Counted from the first letter of the stretch, positions 1 through 9,023 are shown. The stretch is DNA of 64,000 nucleotides from Aequorivita todarodis (GCF_028561335.1 NZ_JAQQTG010000002.1:62001-126000), one strand, 5' to 3'. Translations and numbers: made by a program. Notes: generated by a model from the sequence alone, not told the origin.

Positions 1-666
1 TTTACAAAAGACAAGAGTAGCGACAAAGGACTTTTGGCACTCATTATTGACGAAGATAAGATTGAAATAAATGGCATTGCAACCTGTGGGTGGAAAGCCA
101 TTGGCACTACCAAAACCATTACCAAAAGCAAAGGGAATATCGTTTACACCATTGATGATAAACCTGCTTTGGATATGATAATAAAATACCTTGGGGTAGA
201 TTATAATTTTAGTACGGGAAATGAAATAGTTACCCAAATCGGCGCGTATTACCCATTGCAAATGGAACGTGAAGGCGTGGCCCCAGTAATGCGCACCGCA
301 ATGCTCGCAAACCGGGAAGACCGCTCGCTCATCTGCGCCGGCAACGTGCCACAAGGCTCCAAGGTCAAGTTTTCACTTCCACCGGATTTTGATGCCATTG
401 AAACGGTTATAGAAGAATGCAACGAGTTAAAGCAGGAGCATCAACAAGAGGCTGATGCGCTCATCATGTTTTCATGTATCAGCAGACATTTGTCCTTCGG
501 CATCTTAATGAGCGAAGAAATAAGTCAGGTAAAGCAGGTCTGGGATGCCCCCATGGTAGGCTTCTTCACTTATGGCGAATTCGGAAAATCGAAAACCGGG
601 AAGCATGAGTTCCATAACAATACCTGCTGCGTAGTGGCCTTAAAGGAAAAATACAATGGTTACTGA
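1..666 (+). CDS. FIST-domain signalling protein, C-terminal part (5' end outside window)
   Basis: The reading frame is open from base 1 and aligns through its whole length with the C-terminal half of the complete FIST protein just downstream (801-2036), so this is the 3' part of a longer gene. The visible 221 residues cover the end of FIST_N and the FIST_C domain, with the shared stretch GNIVYTIDDKPALDM and the motif SRHLSFG. FIST domains are predicted small-ligand sensors that work with kinases and cyclases. It lacks the insertion that its paralogue carries after FTYGE-GKS, so it serves as the uninterrupted reference. An apparent start at 34 is a TTG inside the domain, not a real start. Confidence 0.85.
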   Translation, partial: FTKDKSSDKGLLALIIDEDKIEINGIATCGWKAIGTTKTITKSKGNIVYTIDDKPALDMIIKYLGVDYNFSTGNEIVTQIGAYYPLQMEREGVAPVMRTAMLANREDRSLICAGNVPQGSKVKFSLPPDFDAIETVIEECNELKQEHQQEADALIMFSCISRHLSFGILMSEEISQVKQVWDAPMVGFFTYGEFGKSKTGKHEFHNNTCCVVALKEKYNGY

Positions 667-727
667 GTTATTGAGTTATTGAGTTTTTTAGCGAACAGTT
701 CTTAGCGACTTAATAACTCAATAACTC
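665..727. repeat. 16-bp perfect inverted repeat between the FIST genes
   Basis: GAGTTATTGAGTTATT at 665-680 is the exact reverse complement of 712-727, with a 31-base spacer. The left arm is itself an 8-bp unit repeated twice. It starts inside the stop codon of the first FIST gene. No T-run directly follows, so an intrinsic terminator is possible but unproven. Confidence 0.8.
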
Positions 728-800
728 TGATATCTAAAATGTTTAAAAAATTTATAAATATCGAAATACGCAAATTATTTTCAATTTAAGAACGAACCCA

Positions 801-2036
801 ATGCAAGCAAAGACCATAAAAGCAAATTCCACCGAGGAAATCAAAAAAGCGTTTCAGCATAGCATAGCGGACGCCTGCCGGACGGACGGGCAGGGCTTCA
901 AACCTACCTTGGCCATTATCTTTCTGTCCATAAAACAGGATCGGGAGGCGGTATGCAAACTATTTGAAGATGCCAATATTGCCATCTTCGGCGCAACAAC
1001 CGCGGGTGAATTTATAGACGGCGACATCGAGGAAGGAAGCATCACAGTGATGATGATGGATATGCCCCAGGCGTATTTCAAAATTGAATTTCTTGAAACT
1101 ACCTTGGAAACGACCTTTCAGGATGCCAAAAATTTGGGCGCCATTGGAAAGAAAACCTTTCCCAATCCGGCGTTTATTATAGCCACTGGAGGAATATTTA
1201 TCGACGGGGAACAAATCATTGATGGCATTATTGAAGGTTTTGGAAAACCTGCCAATTCTAACGGCGAAGTAACTATTTTCGGAGGAATGGCGGGAGACGA
1301 TCTGGTAGCCGAAAAACCACTTGTTTTTACCAACGGGAAAAGTAAGGACAACGCCTTACTGTCCCTCATCATTGACGCCGACAAAATTGATGTTAGGGGA
1401 ATTGCAAGTTGTGGCTGGAAGGCTATTGGCACTTCAAAAACGGTTACCAAAAGCGAAGGCAATATTGTTTATACCATAGACGACAAACCGGCTTTGGATA
1501 TGTTAATGAAATACCTGGGCGTGGAGATAAAGCAGGAAGACAACAAAAACATAGCACCATTCCTGAATTCCTGGTATTACCCCTTGCAGGTAGAACGCGA
1601 CAATGGCGATACCGTGATACGTGCTACCCGTTTTGCCAATAGCGAGGACCGCTCGCTTATCTGTACCGGCGGGGTGCCCCAAGGGGCAAAAATCAAGTTT
1701 TCCCTGCCCCCGGATTTTGATGCTATCGAAACAGTCGTTTCAGAATGTGAGAGCATTAAGGACAACGCCCAGCAACAAGCCGACGCCCTGATTATGTTTT
1801 CGTGCGTGAGCAGACATTTGTCGTTTGGAGCTTTGATGAAAGAAGAGATAGAACAGGTAAAAAATATATGGAACGCCCCTTTGGTCGGCTTTTTCACCTA
1901 CGGCGAATATGGAAAATCCCTGTCTGCCGTACAGGCAGGAAAAATCGGCACTAATGAATTTCATAACAACGCCTGTTGTGTGGTGGCACTAAAGGAAAAG
2001 GCCCCCTCTAGCTCCCCGAAGGGGGAGAATAAGTAG
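801..2036 (+). CDS. FIST N- and C-domain sensory protein (paralogue of upstream gene)
   Basis: A complete 411-residue FIST protein. FIST_N covers about residues 30-200 (KPTLAIIFLSI, FGATTAGEF, FGGMAGDD) and FIST_C about 215-395 (RSLICTGGVPQGAKIKF, SRHLSFG, FFTYGEYGKS). There is no signal peptide or membrane segment, so it is cytoplasmic. It starts at ATG 801 and precedes two histidine kinases on the same strand, suggesting an input role in that cascade. Relative to the upstream paralogue it has extra residues encoded by short palindromes: about 25-32 (873-895), about 373-379 (1919-1939) and the last 11 residues (2001-2036). The ligand is unknown. Confidence 0.88.
   Translation: MQAKTIKANSTEEIKKAFQHSIADACRTDGQGFKPTLAIIFLSIKQDREAVCKLFEDANIAIFGATTAGEFIDGDIEEGSITVMMMDMPQAYFKIEFLETTLETTFQDAKNLGAIGKKTFPNPAFIIATGGIFIDGEQIIDGIIEGFGKPANSNGEVTIFGGMAGDDLVAEKPLVFTNGKSKDNALLSLIIDADKIDVRGIASCGWKAIGTSKTVTKSEGNIVYTIDDKPALDMLMKYLGVEIKQEDNKNIAPFLNSWYYPLQVERDNGDTVIRATRFANSEDRSLICTGGVPQGAKIKFSLPPDFDAIETVVSECESIKDNAQQQADALIMFSCVSRHLSFGALMKEEIEQVKNIWNAPLVGFFTYGEYGKSLSAVQAGKIGTNEFHNNACCVVALKEKAPSSSPKGENK
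873..895. repeat. palindromic CCTGCC/GGCAGG element inside FIST gene
   Basis: GCCTGCCGGACGGACGGGCAGGG forms an imperfect palindrome (CCTGCC with GGGCAGG) and is read in frame as part of residues 25-32 of the FIST protein. Similar CCTGCC...GGCAGG hairpins lie outside genes at 30561-30590 and 49134-49165. Confidence 0.6.
1919..1939. repeat. palindromic CCTGTCTG/CAGGCAGG element inside FIST gene
   Basis: CCTGTCTG (1919-1926) and CAGGCAGG (1932-1939) pair with one mismatch around CCGTA. The region encodes LSAVQAGK, which is absent from the adjacent paralogue, where GKS runs almost directly into the EFHNN motif. This is direct within-window evidence for an in-frame insertion. Confidence 0.75.
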
Positions 2037-2101
2037 GTTCCTCCCTCCCGATTGCTATCGGGATTCAAGGGGAAGTGTCCGCCGCGGCGGACGGAGGGGT
2101 T
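2001..2101. repeat. composite GC-rich palindromic repeat spanning FIST gene end
   Basis: Three adjacent hairpin-forming pieces are visible: CCCCCT...CCCCGAAGGGGG (2002-2025), an 18-bp near-palindrome TCCCGATTGCTATCGGGA (2046-2063), and CCGCCGCGGCGG (about 2080-2091) before AGGGGTTAA. The first piece supplies the C-terminal tail and leads into the stop codon of the FIST protein. Pieces of the same kind recur singly elsewhere in the window (30548, 31245, 49099). Confidence 0.75.
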
Positions 2102-2191
2102 AAATAACTCAATAACCAGTAACTTAGTAACTTTAAAAAAGATAAAAACCTCAATGAAAATCATAAATAAAATAACAACAAAACAAGATTT

Positions 2192-2203
2192 CCGCCTGCG
2201 CGG
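2192..2203. repeat. short CCGCC-TGC-GCGG hairpin before kinase gene
   Basis: CCGCCTGCGCGG lies ten bases before the ATG of the next gene. A similar CCCGCCTTCGCGGG is seen just before trpD at 31377-31390, and CCCGCCGCTGGGCGGG before trpE. All three sit in leaders immediately upstream of genes. Confidence 0.5.
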
Positions 2204-2212
2204 GGAATTAAT

Positions 2213-3283
2213 ATGAACCAAAACCTACAGACCATCCTCGATTTTATCCAGCAGTCCGAACATCTTTCGGAAGAAGAAAAAACAGCCCTAACAAAAGCTG
2301 CAAAGGAGGCAGACCGCGCGCTGACCATTTCGGAGTTTAAATTGGAACGCACCGAGAAGGTAAAGCGCACCACCGCCATCCTGCTGGAAGAGACCATTGA
2401 GGAACTGGAGCAAAAACGAAAATCCATTGAGGAAACAAACGATGCGTTGAGCAAATCGTTGGAAGAACTGAAAGCTACGCAAGCCCAATTGATCCAATCG
2501 GAAAAAATGGCTTCCCTGGGCGAATTGACCGCGGGAATCGCACACGAAATCCAAAACCCGCTGAATTTCGTCAATAATTTTTCCGAAGTGAGCAGGGAAC
2601 TTTTGGAGGAAATGCAGGAAGAATTGGATGCCGGCAACCTGGAAGATGTAAGGGAAATTGCAAGCGATGTTATTCAGAATCTAGAAAAAATAAACCACCA
2701 CGGCAAGCGCGCAGATGGCATCGTAAAGGGAATGCTGCAGCACAGCCGAAAAAACACAGGCGAAAGAGAGGCTACAGACATCAATGTTTTGGTTGACGAA
2801 TATCTTCGCCTCGCCTATCACGGGCTTCGTGCAAAGGACAAAAGTTTCAATGCCACGTTGGAAACGGATTACGACAATTCCATCGGTAAAATTGAAATCG
2901 TACCACAGGATATTGGGCGGGTTGTTTTGAATTTGATTACGAATGCGTTTTATGCAGCCCCCCTGCCCCCCGAAGGGGGGTTCAAAAACCAATCCCAACC
3001 CCACAAACCAACAGTATGGATCAGCACGAAAAAGAACCCCCCTTCGGGGGGCAGGGGGGCTTGGCTTATGATTTCAGTTAAGGACAATGGCCCCGGAATC
3101 CCAAAAAAAATAATGGACAAAATATTCCAGCCCTTTTTTACCACAAAACCAACAGGCCAAGGCACCGGTTTGGGCTTGAGCTTAAGCTATGACATCGTAA
3201 AAGCCCACGGTGGCGAATTGAAAGTGGAAACCAAAGAAGGCAAAGGCACCGAATTTATAATCAGCATCCCAATCAAAAAGTAA
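2213..3283 (+). CDS. soluble sensor histidine kinase
   Basis: 356 residues with no membrane segment. An N-terminal helical and coiled-coil stretch (about 40-95) leads into a HisKA domain with the phospho-acceptor H111 in GIAHEIQNPLNF. The HATPase domain has the N box (N244 in NLITNAFYA), the G1 box DNGPGIP (291-297), the F box FFTTKP and G2 GQGTGLGLS. All catalytic motifs are intact. The next gene begins 3 bases after the stop, so the kinases are co-transcribed. Two GC-rich inserts of about nine residues sit in loops of the ATPase domain (249-257 and 275-283); they do not touch the nucleotide-binding boxes. Its partner is probably one of the receivers at 7477 or 7947. Confidence 0.9.
   Translation: MNQNLQTILDFIQQSEHLSEEEKTALTKAAKEADRALTISEFKLERTEKVKRTTAILLEETIEELEQKRKSIEETNDALSKSLEELKATQAQLIQSEKMASLGELTAGIAHEIQNPLNFVNNFSEVSRELLEEMQEELDAGNLEDVREIASDVIQNLEKINHHGKRADGIVKGMLQHSRKNTGEREATDINVLVDEYLRLAYHGLRAKDKSFNATLETDYDNSIGKIEIVPQDIGRVVLNLITNAFYAAPLPPEGGFKNQSQPHKPTVWISTKKNPPSGGRGAWLMISVKDNGPGIPKKIMDKIFQPFFTTKPTGQGTGLGLSLSYDIVKAHGGELKVETKEGKGTEFIISIPIKK
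2957..3060. repeat. pair of inverted 26-bp GC-rich palindromes within kinase gene
   Basis: The 26 bases at 2957-2982 are the exact reverse complement of 3035-3060, and each arm also contains a small CCCCCC-GAA-GGGGGG hairpin. Both copies are in frame, giving PLPPEGG and NPPSGGRGA in two ATPase-domain loops. Fifty-two bases of ordinary kinase sequence (PTVWISTKK region) lie between them. RNA from this part could form a very long stable stem. Confidence 0.9.
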
Positions 3284-3285
3284 AG

Positions 3286-6200
3286 ATGAAACTGACCAAG
3301 CAAATAGAATCGGAAGTATGCAAGGTATATGATACTTGGTTGCAAAGCTATCTCAATGGCGATGTGGAAACGTATGACCACTATTTGGATGATCACTACC
3401 ACTTTATCGGTTCTACCAATAACGAGGAGTTCTTGAACAGGAAGGAAACCACAAAGTTTTTTGCAGCTACTGCCGAACAACTCGCGGGAAAGAGTGAATT
3501 GCGGAACGAAACAAAAATAATTGAGCAGTTTGGCGAACTTATTTTTATCACCCACGTCTTTGATGCATGGTTCCTAAATGGCAAGGAATGGACCTATTAC
3601 AGCAGGTTCCGATTTTCAAATGCACTAAGAAAAAACAAGCACGGGTGGCGGTTTATCTACCAGCATTATTCCGTTCCGGATGGTAAGGCCGAAGAGGGGG
3701 AAACCATTGGTTATGACAAAATAAACGAAGAAAACCAAGCGCTCCGGGAAGCCATAAAACGCAGGACTTTTGAATTGGAAGCGAAAAACCGGGAACTGGA
3801 AATTGAAACAGCTTTGGAACGTGTCCGGTCCCGAACCATGGCAATGCAAAAAAGTGAGGAACTCAAAGAAGTGATTCAAACAGTTTATGACCAGTTCATC
3901 GGTTTAAAAATCAATATTGAGCATACTGGTTTTATTATAGATTACAAGAAAAATGACGATATGCACATTTGGTTGGCGGACAAAAACGAAGTTGCCACCG
4001 AGATAATTCTCCCCTATTTTGACAGTGCACATTGGAACAGTTTCAAGGAAGCAAAAGCAAAAGGGGGAAATTTCTTTGCCAATCAACTCACTTTCAAAGA
4101 AAAAAACAAATTTTATAAGGATCTTTTCAAGCTTATCCCTGATGTACCTGAAGGACTTTTGGAAATATATCTAAATTATCCCGGCCTTGCCATCTCCACG
4201 GTTTTAATGGACAATGTTGGCCTGTACATCGAGAATTTTGATGGTGTTCCCTATTCCGAAGAAGAAAATAATACGTTGATGCGTTTCGGAAAAGTGTTTC
4301 AACAAACCTACACCCGTTTCCTCGACCTCAAAAAAGCAGAGAAGCAAGCAAGAGAAGCACAAATTGAAGCAGCTCTGGAAAAAGTTCGTTCAAGTTCATT
4401 GGCCGTCCAAAAAATTGATGAATTTAATAAAGTAGTAAAAGTTGTTTTTGAAAGACTGGACGAATTGGAAATCCCTGCATACTCCGTTACCATGATGGTT
4501 CCAAAAGGAGATACGGAAGATTGGGACGTGTTTGGTTGCGGTGTAAGTGATTCTGGACTGATAACCCTGAAATTTAAACTCCCTTACTTCCCCAGTGCGA
4601 TGATGGATGATTTTAAGCGAATTGGCAACCATCCTGAAGCCGGCTACACCACAAGAATCTATACCGAGGAAGAAAAAAACCAATACTACGAATATGCTTT
4701 TAACAATACCGAACTCAAAGCGCTGCCCGAAGATATAAAACAAAAGGTTTGGCAAAGTACCTCCTATGCGGTAAGCATTGCCTACGCTAAAAATTCGATA
4801 CTTGTGGTAAACGATTTCGAAGGAAATATTTTGGATGAAAACCAAGCCGAGATATTAAAGCGTTTTTCAAAGGTTTTTGAACAAGCCTATATTCGATTTA
4901 TGGATTTGCAAAAAGCAGAGGCCCAAGCACGGGAAGCCCAGATTGAGGCCTCACTTGAAAGGGTTCGGGCAAAGGCCATGTCCATGCAGAATTCCGATGG
5001 GCTGGACGAAGTGCTTTCCGTTCTCTGCGAACAGTTTGATGTATTGGGCATTGTTCCCATGAGCACGCACATGACGGTTTTCAATTTTGAAGAAAATACT
5101 TTTACCTTCCGTGAAACGGGAAAATTCGGTAACCGAAGTTTTGGAGAGCAAACGGTTGAGCTCGATGCCATGGACAATTGGAAGGAAACCGTTGACAAAT
5201 GGAAAGCAGACAAGGCAACTGCCATAAACAAATTGCATTTCCCAAAAAAGCAATTACCTAAAGTCTGGGAAGTGTTTCATGAATCCTTTGCCTCGATGCC
5301 AGAAGGCTCACGCATCACACCGGACGATTATCCGGATGGAATTTATCACACCGCAGGAAAACACCCATTTGGCTACATTGGCATGAACCAAATCCGTCCG
5401 ACAACCGAAGAGGAAGAACAGATTGTCATAAAATTTGCCAATGAATTTGGAAGGGCCTACCAGCGTTTCCTCGACCTTCAAAAAGCAGAAACACAGGCAA
5501 AAGAGGCAAAAATAGAAGCCTCGCTGGAAAAAGTGCGTTCTGTAGCGCTAAGTCTGCAAAAGTCCGAAGATATGCTGGACATCGCCAAAGTGCTGTACGA
5601 GCAATTGCTGGAACTGGGCTTTACCGAAATCCGAAATGCCATTATCGACATCCACAACAACGAGAAGGAGACCTTTTTAGACTACGATTATTCCCACGAT
5701 ATGTCCAGTGCAGTTACGGAATTCTCTTTCTATGGCGATCCCGTTATCGAGCAACAAATTGCAAAGATTGAATCCAGCAGTGATGCTTTCTTTGAAATTG
5801 AACTGAAAGGCAAACAATTGGATGAGCTCATAGAAACGCGCTTGCGCAATGGCGAAAAAGACGACCCACGGCTTCGGCAAACAGACCATCTTACCTATAA
5901 TCTGTATTCCTTTGGGAACGGCGCCATTGGTATTTCCAACTTCGGAATTTTGAGCGAAGAACAAAAAGTAATCTTGAAACGTTTCCGGAACGTATTCACC
6001 TTCGCCTATAAACGATATACCGATCTGGCAAACGCCGAAGCACAGGCACGGGAAGCAAAAATTGAGGCCGCGCTGGAAAAGGTGCGCTCCGTAGCCCTCA
6101 GTATAAACGAGTCCACAGAACTGCTGCATATAGCAAAGGCATTGTACGAACAATTGCTGGAACTGGGCTTTACCGATATTCGCAATGCCCTCATAGACGT

Positions 6201-7464
6201 AAACAACGAGGATGAAAAAACCTTTTTGGACTATGATTATTCCCACGAAATGGGCGGCACCGTTACCTTGATGTCCTACGACGATGATCCCACGCTTGAA
6301 GAACAGGTACGGGTTATTGCCAATACCACCGATGGTTTTTCCGAAATGGTTCTGGAAGGCCAACAGCTACAGGATTTGATAGCGATGCGGCGAAAAAATG
6401 GCGAGGCGGATGACCCGCGTTTGCTGCAAGCCGATAGCATTTCCTATAATTTGTACGCCTTTGGCAATGGAGCCGTCGGTATTTCCAATTTTGGCACCTT
6501 GGGCAAAGATCAAAAGAACATTTTGGACCGTTTCCGCATAGTCTTCACATTTGCCTACCAGCGCTTTAAGGATCTGCAGGTGAAAGAAGAACAATCCGCT
6601 GCCCTGCTTGCCGAGAAAAAACAGTTGGAAAAAACCCTTACCGACCTTCAGCAAACCCAAAAGCAACTCATCCAAAGTGAGAAAATGGCAAGTCTGGGAG
6701 AACTCACAGCAGGAATCGCACACGAAATCCAAAATCCGTTAAACTTCGTCAATAATTTTTCCGAAGTGAGCAACGAACTTTTGGATGAAATGGAGGAAGA
6801 AATACAGAATGGCAATTTTGATGACGCAAAGGAGCTATTGCACGACATAAAACAAAACCTCGAAAAAATCAGCCACCACGGCAAACGCGCCGATGGTATC
6901 GTAAAGGGAATGCTGCAGCACAGCCGAAGCAGCAGTGCCGTAAAAGAACCCACGGACATCAACAAGCTGGCCGACGAATACCTGCGCCTCGCCTATCACG
7001 GCCTGCGGGCAAAGGACAAATCCTTCAACGCAACTTTAAAAACAGATTTTGATGAATCCATCGGAAGAGTACATGTAATTCCTCAGGATATGGGAAGGGT
7101 TATTCTCAATTTGATTACCAATGCTTTTTATGCTGTTAATGAAAAGAAGAAAAGCCCAAGAACCCCCGAAGAGGGAAAATTGTACGAGCCTACAGTTTCA
7201 ATAAGCACAAAAAAGAACCCCCCTTTGGGGGGCAGGGGGGCTGGACTCGTCATTTCAGTAAAAGACAACGGCAACGGCATTCCAACACATGTTTTGGACA
7301 AGATTTTTCAACCCTTTTTTACCACAAAACCCACCGGACAGGGCACAGGGCTTGGCCTTAGCATGAGTTATGATATTGTTACCAAAGGCCATGGCGGCCA
7401 ATTGAAGGTAGAGACCAAAGCCGGCGAAGGAACCGAATTTAAAATTATTGTACCAATCCATTAA
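3286..7464 (+). CDS. large multi-sensor histidine kinase (NTF2-like + five GAF-like repeats)
   Basis: 1392 residues, no membrane segment. Residues 1-130 resemble a SnoaL/NTF2-like domain (calcium/calmodulin kinase association type). A coiled coil follows, then five tandem units of about 182-193 residues. Each opens with a linker of the type IEAALEKVRS (starting near 171, 357, 550, 741 and 923) followed by a GAF-like fold. The last two units are closest to each other. The transmitter has H1146 in GIAHEIQNP and complete N, G1, F and G2 boxes; this region is nearly identical to that of the upstream kinase. Two palindrome-encoded inserts occur at the same two loops (about 1290-1298 and 1311-1319). 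The GAF assignment rests on pattern only. Confidence 0.85.
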   Translation: MKLTKQIESEVCKVYDTWLQSYLNGDVETYDHYLDDHYHFIGSTNNEEFLNRKETTKFFAATAEQLAGKSELRNETKIIEQFGELIFITHVFDAWFLNGKEWTYYSRFRFSNALRKNKHGWRFIYQHYSVPDGKAEEGETIGYDKINEENQALREAIKRRTFELEAKNRELEIETALERVRSRTMAMQKSEELKEVIQTVYDQFIGLKINIEHTGFIIDYKKNDDMHIWLADKNEVATEIILPYFDSAHWNSFKEAKAKGGNFFANQLTFKEKNKFYKDLFKLIPDVPEGLLEIYLNYPGLAISTVLMDNVGLYIENFDGVPYSEEENNTLMRFGKVFQQTYTRFLDLKKAEKQAREAQIEAALEKVRSSSLAVQKIDEFNKVVKVVFERLDELEIPAYSVTMMVPKGDTEDWDVFGCGVSDSGLITLKFKLPYFPSAMMDDFKRIGNHPEAGYTTRIYTEEEKNQYYEYAFNNTELKALPEDIKQKVWQSTSYAVSIAYAKNSILVVNDFEGNILDENQAEILKRFSKVFEQAYIRFMDLQKAEAQAREAQIEASLERVRAKAMSMQNSDGLDEVLSVLCEQFDVLGIVPMSTHMTVFNFEENTFTFRETGKFGNRSFGEQTVELDAMDNWKETVDKWKADKATAINKLHFPKKQLPKVWEVFHESFASMPEGSRITPDDYPDGIYHTAGKHPFGYIGMNQIRPTTEEEEQIVIKFANEFGRAYQRFLDLQKAETQAKEAKIEASLEKVRSVALSLQKSEDMLDIAKVLYEQLLELGFTEIRNAIIDIHNNEKETFLDYDYSHDMSSAVTEFSFYGDPVIEQQIAKIESSSDAFFEIELKGKQLDELIETRLRNGEKDDPRLRQTDHLTYNLYSFGNGAIGISNFGILSEEQKVILKRFRNVFTFAYKRYTDLANAEAQAREAKIEAALEKVRSVALSINESTELLHIAKALYEQLLELGFTDIRNALIDVNNEDEKTFLDYDYSHEMGGTVTLMSYDDDPTLEEQVRVIANTTDGFSEMVLEGQQLQDLIAMRRKNGEADDPRLLQADSISYNLYAFGNGAVGISNFGTLGKDQKNILDRFRIVFTFAYQRFKDLQVKEEQSAALLAEKKQLEKTLTDLQQTQKQLIQSEKMASLGELTAGIAHEIQNPLNFVNNFSEVSNELLDEMEEEIQNGNFDDAKELLHDIKQNLEKISHHGKRADGIVKGMLQHSRSSSAVKEPTDINKLADEYLRLAYHGLRAKDKSFNATLKTDFDESIGRVHVIPQDMGRVILNLITNAFYAVNEKKKSPRTPEEGKLYEPTVSISTKKNPPLGGRGAGLVISVKDNGNGIPTHVLDKIFQPFFTTKPTGQGTGLGLSMSYDIVTKGHGGQLKVETKAGEGTEFKIIVPIH
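7153..7241. repeat. second pair of GC-rich inserts in the large kinase
   Basis: Bases 7216-7241 match 3035-3060 of the upstream kinase at 25 of 26 positions, at the same protein loop. The upstream copy at 7153-7177 is recognisable but degenerate (ACCCCCGAAGAGGG). The pair therefore predates, or was copied with, the duplicated kinase domain, and the left arm has decayed. Confidence 0.8.
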
Positions 7465-7476
7465 ATTAAAAAAGTT

Positions 7477-7848
7477 ATGAATATACTTGTAGTTGATGAT
7501 GAAAAAGATGTACAGGACCTGTTCCTGCAACGCTTCCGAAAGGAGATAAAAAACGGCGAAATGAATTTCGATTTTGCCTTTTCGGGGGAAGAAGCGCTTG
7601 ATTATCTAAACAAAAACGAGCAAAAAGCCGTCCTTATTTTGAGCGACATCAATATGCCCGGAATGAGCGGTCTGGAACTTTTGGAACACATCAAACAAAA
7701 ATTCCACAAACCGCCGCCAACGGTAATGATGATTACGGCCTATGGCGATGACGAAAATTATAGCACCGCCAAAAGATTGGGTGCTGATGATTTTTTGACC
7801 AAACCCGTGGATTTCAAAATGTTGAAAGAAAAATTGAGGAAGGCTTGA
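7477..7848 (+). CDS. single-domain response regulator (receiver)
   Basis: 123 residues consisting of one CheY-like receiver: acidic pair D7/D8, phospho-acceptor D57 in ILSDINMPGMSG, T87 in ITAYG and K109 in LTKPVD. There is no output domain, so it acts through protein contacts, for instance as a phosphate shuttle or sink between the kinases and the receiver-cyclase downstream. It starts 12 bases after the large kinase stop. Its receiver resembles that of the next gene (SDINMP and TKP motifs), which suggests duplication. Confidence 0.92.
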   Translation: MNILVVDDEKDVQDLFLQRFRKEIKNGEMNFDFAFSGEEALDYLNKNEQKAVLILSDINMPGMSGLELLEHIKQKFHKPPPTVMMITAYGDDENYSTAKRLGADDFLTKPVDFKMLKEKLRKA

Positions 7849-7946
7849 TTTTTTTATGATACGAAATGACGGATGAACGATGAAAGAAATTTTAAAACAA
7901 CATTAAAAGTCGTTTGAATTTTGAAGACGACATAAACTCAAAAATT

Positions 7947-8987
7947 ATGGCTAAGATACTTGTAGTTGACGACGAAGCAGATCTGGAAACGCTCATAAAA
8001 CAGAAATTCCGAAAACAGATCCGCGAAAGGAAATACGAATTTTCCTTTGCCATCAATGGCGTGGACGCATTGGAAAAGCTCAGTAGCGAACCCGAAACGG
8101 ATATCGTTTTGAGCGACATCAATATGCCCGAAATGGACGGGCTGACGTTACTTTCAAAACTCAGCGAACTGAAACCCCTGCTTAAAGCGGTAATCGTTTC
8201 CGCCTATGGCGATATGGAAAATATCCGCACCGCAATGAACCGTGGCGCTTTTGATTTTATCACAAAACCCATCAATTTTGAAGACCTCATCATAACCATT
8301 GAAAAAACCATAAAACACAGCAATCAGTTAAAAGAAACCCTGCAGGCCATTAAAGAAAACAACATCCTGAAAATGTATGTGGACCAAAACGTACTCAACT
8401 TTATGGGCAGCCGCGAGTACGAAAATACCCTTATGGCAAACGAGACCGTTGAGGCCACAGTGATGTTCATAGATCTGTGCGGGTTTACCAAAATTAGCGA
8501 GACCGCCCCACCGGACACGGTGGTAACCATGATAAATAGCTATTTTGATGTTATGGTCGCGGAAATAATGGAACAACAAGGCTTTATTGATAAGTTTATC
8601 GGCGATGCCGTGATGGCCGTTTTCCGGGGCGATTATCATTTGGATCGCGCCCTCGATGCGGCATTGGCGGTGCGGAACAAAATAAACAAGCTCCCAAAAA
8701 TGAAAGCCTTGAAGGATTTTGAACCGAAAGTCTCCATCGGCATTAAAAGTGGCGAAATGGTTTCAGGGAACATCGGCTCTTCCAGTTTAAAACGATTGGA
8801 TTATACAGTAATCGGAGACACGGTAAATACGGCAGCACGTTTTCAGGATGCCGCAAAACCAAACCAGATAATCATTGGCGAAAGCTGCTACCATAAAGTG
8901 AAAGAGGCTTTTAAATGTAAAAAACTGGACAGCATCACCGTAAAAAACAAGGCCGAACCCTTATCGGTTTACGAAGTTCTGGAATAA
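7947..8987 (+). CDS. response regulator fused to class III nucleotide cyclase
   Basis: 346 residues from ATG 7947; an upstream in-frame TTG at 7914 would add 11 residues unlike a receiver start. Residues 1-125 are a receiver (D8/D9, D57, K107). A helical linker (about 125-165) leads to a class III cyclase domain (168-346). Metal-binding aspartates D176 (FIDLCGF) and D220 ([11 protein letters not shown]) are present, with transition-state residues N294 and R298 in [10 protein letters not shown]216 and T287 occupy the base-selecting positions as in bacterial adenylate cyclases, so cAMP is the default prediction, although pyrimidine cyclases of Pycsar systems share this fold. The next gene, 36 bases on, is a Pycsar-effector-like membrane protein, the usual partner of such cyclases. 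Confidence 0.9.
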   Translation: MAKILVVDDEADLETLIKQKFRKQIRERKYEFSFAINGVDALEKLSSEPETDIVLSDINMPEMDGLTLLSKLSELKPLLKAVIVSAYGDMENIRTAMNRGAFDFITKPINFEDLIITIEKTIKHSNQLKETLQAIKENNILKMYVDQNVLNFMGSREYENTLMANETVEATVMFIDLCGFTKISETAPPDTVVTMINSYFDVMVAEIMEQQGFIDKFIGDAVMAVFRGDYHLDRALDAALAVRNKINKLPKMKALKDFEPKVSIGIKSGEMVSGNIGSSSLKRLDYTVIGDTVNTAARFQDAAKPNQIIIGESCYHKVKEAFKCKKLDSITVKNKAEPLSVYEVLE

Positions 8988-9023
8988 AACCAAATCCAAA
9001 CCATTTCAAAAAAAGACAGCATT

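Noticed and set aside
8460-8987. Calling the cyclase a uridylate or cytidylate cyclase (true PycC)
   Set aside because: The base-selecting residues read as lysine and threonine, as in ordinary adenylate cyclases, and specificity cannot be settled from sequence. The product is left open.
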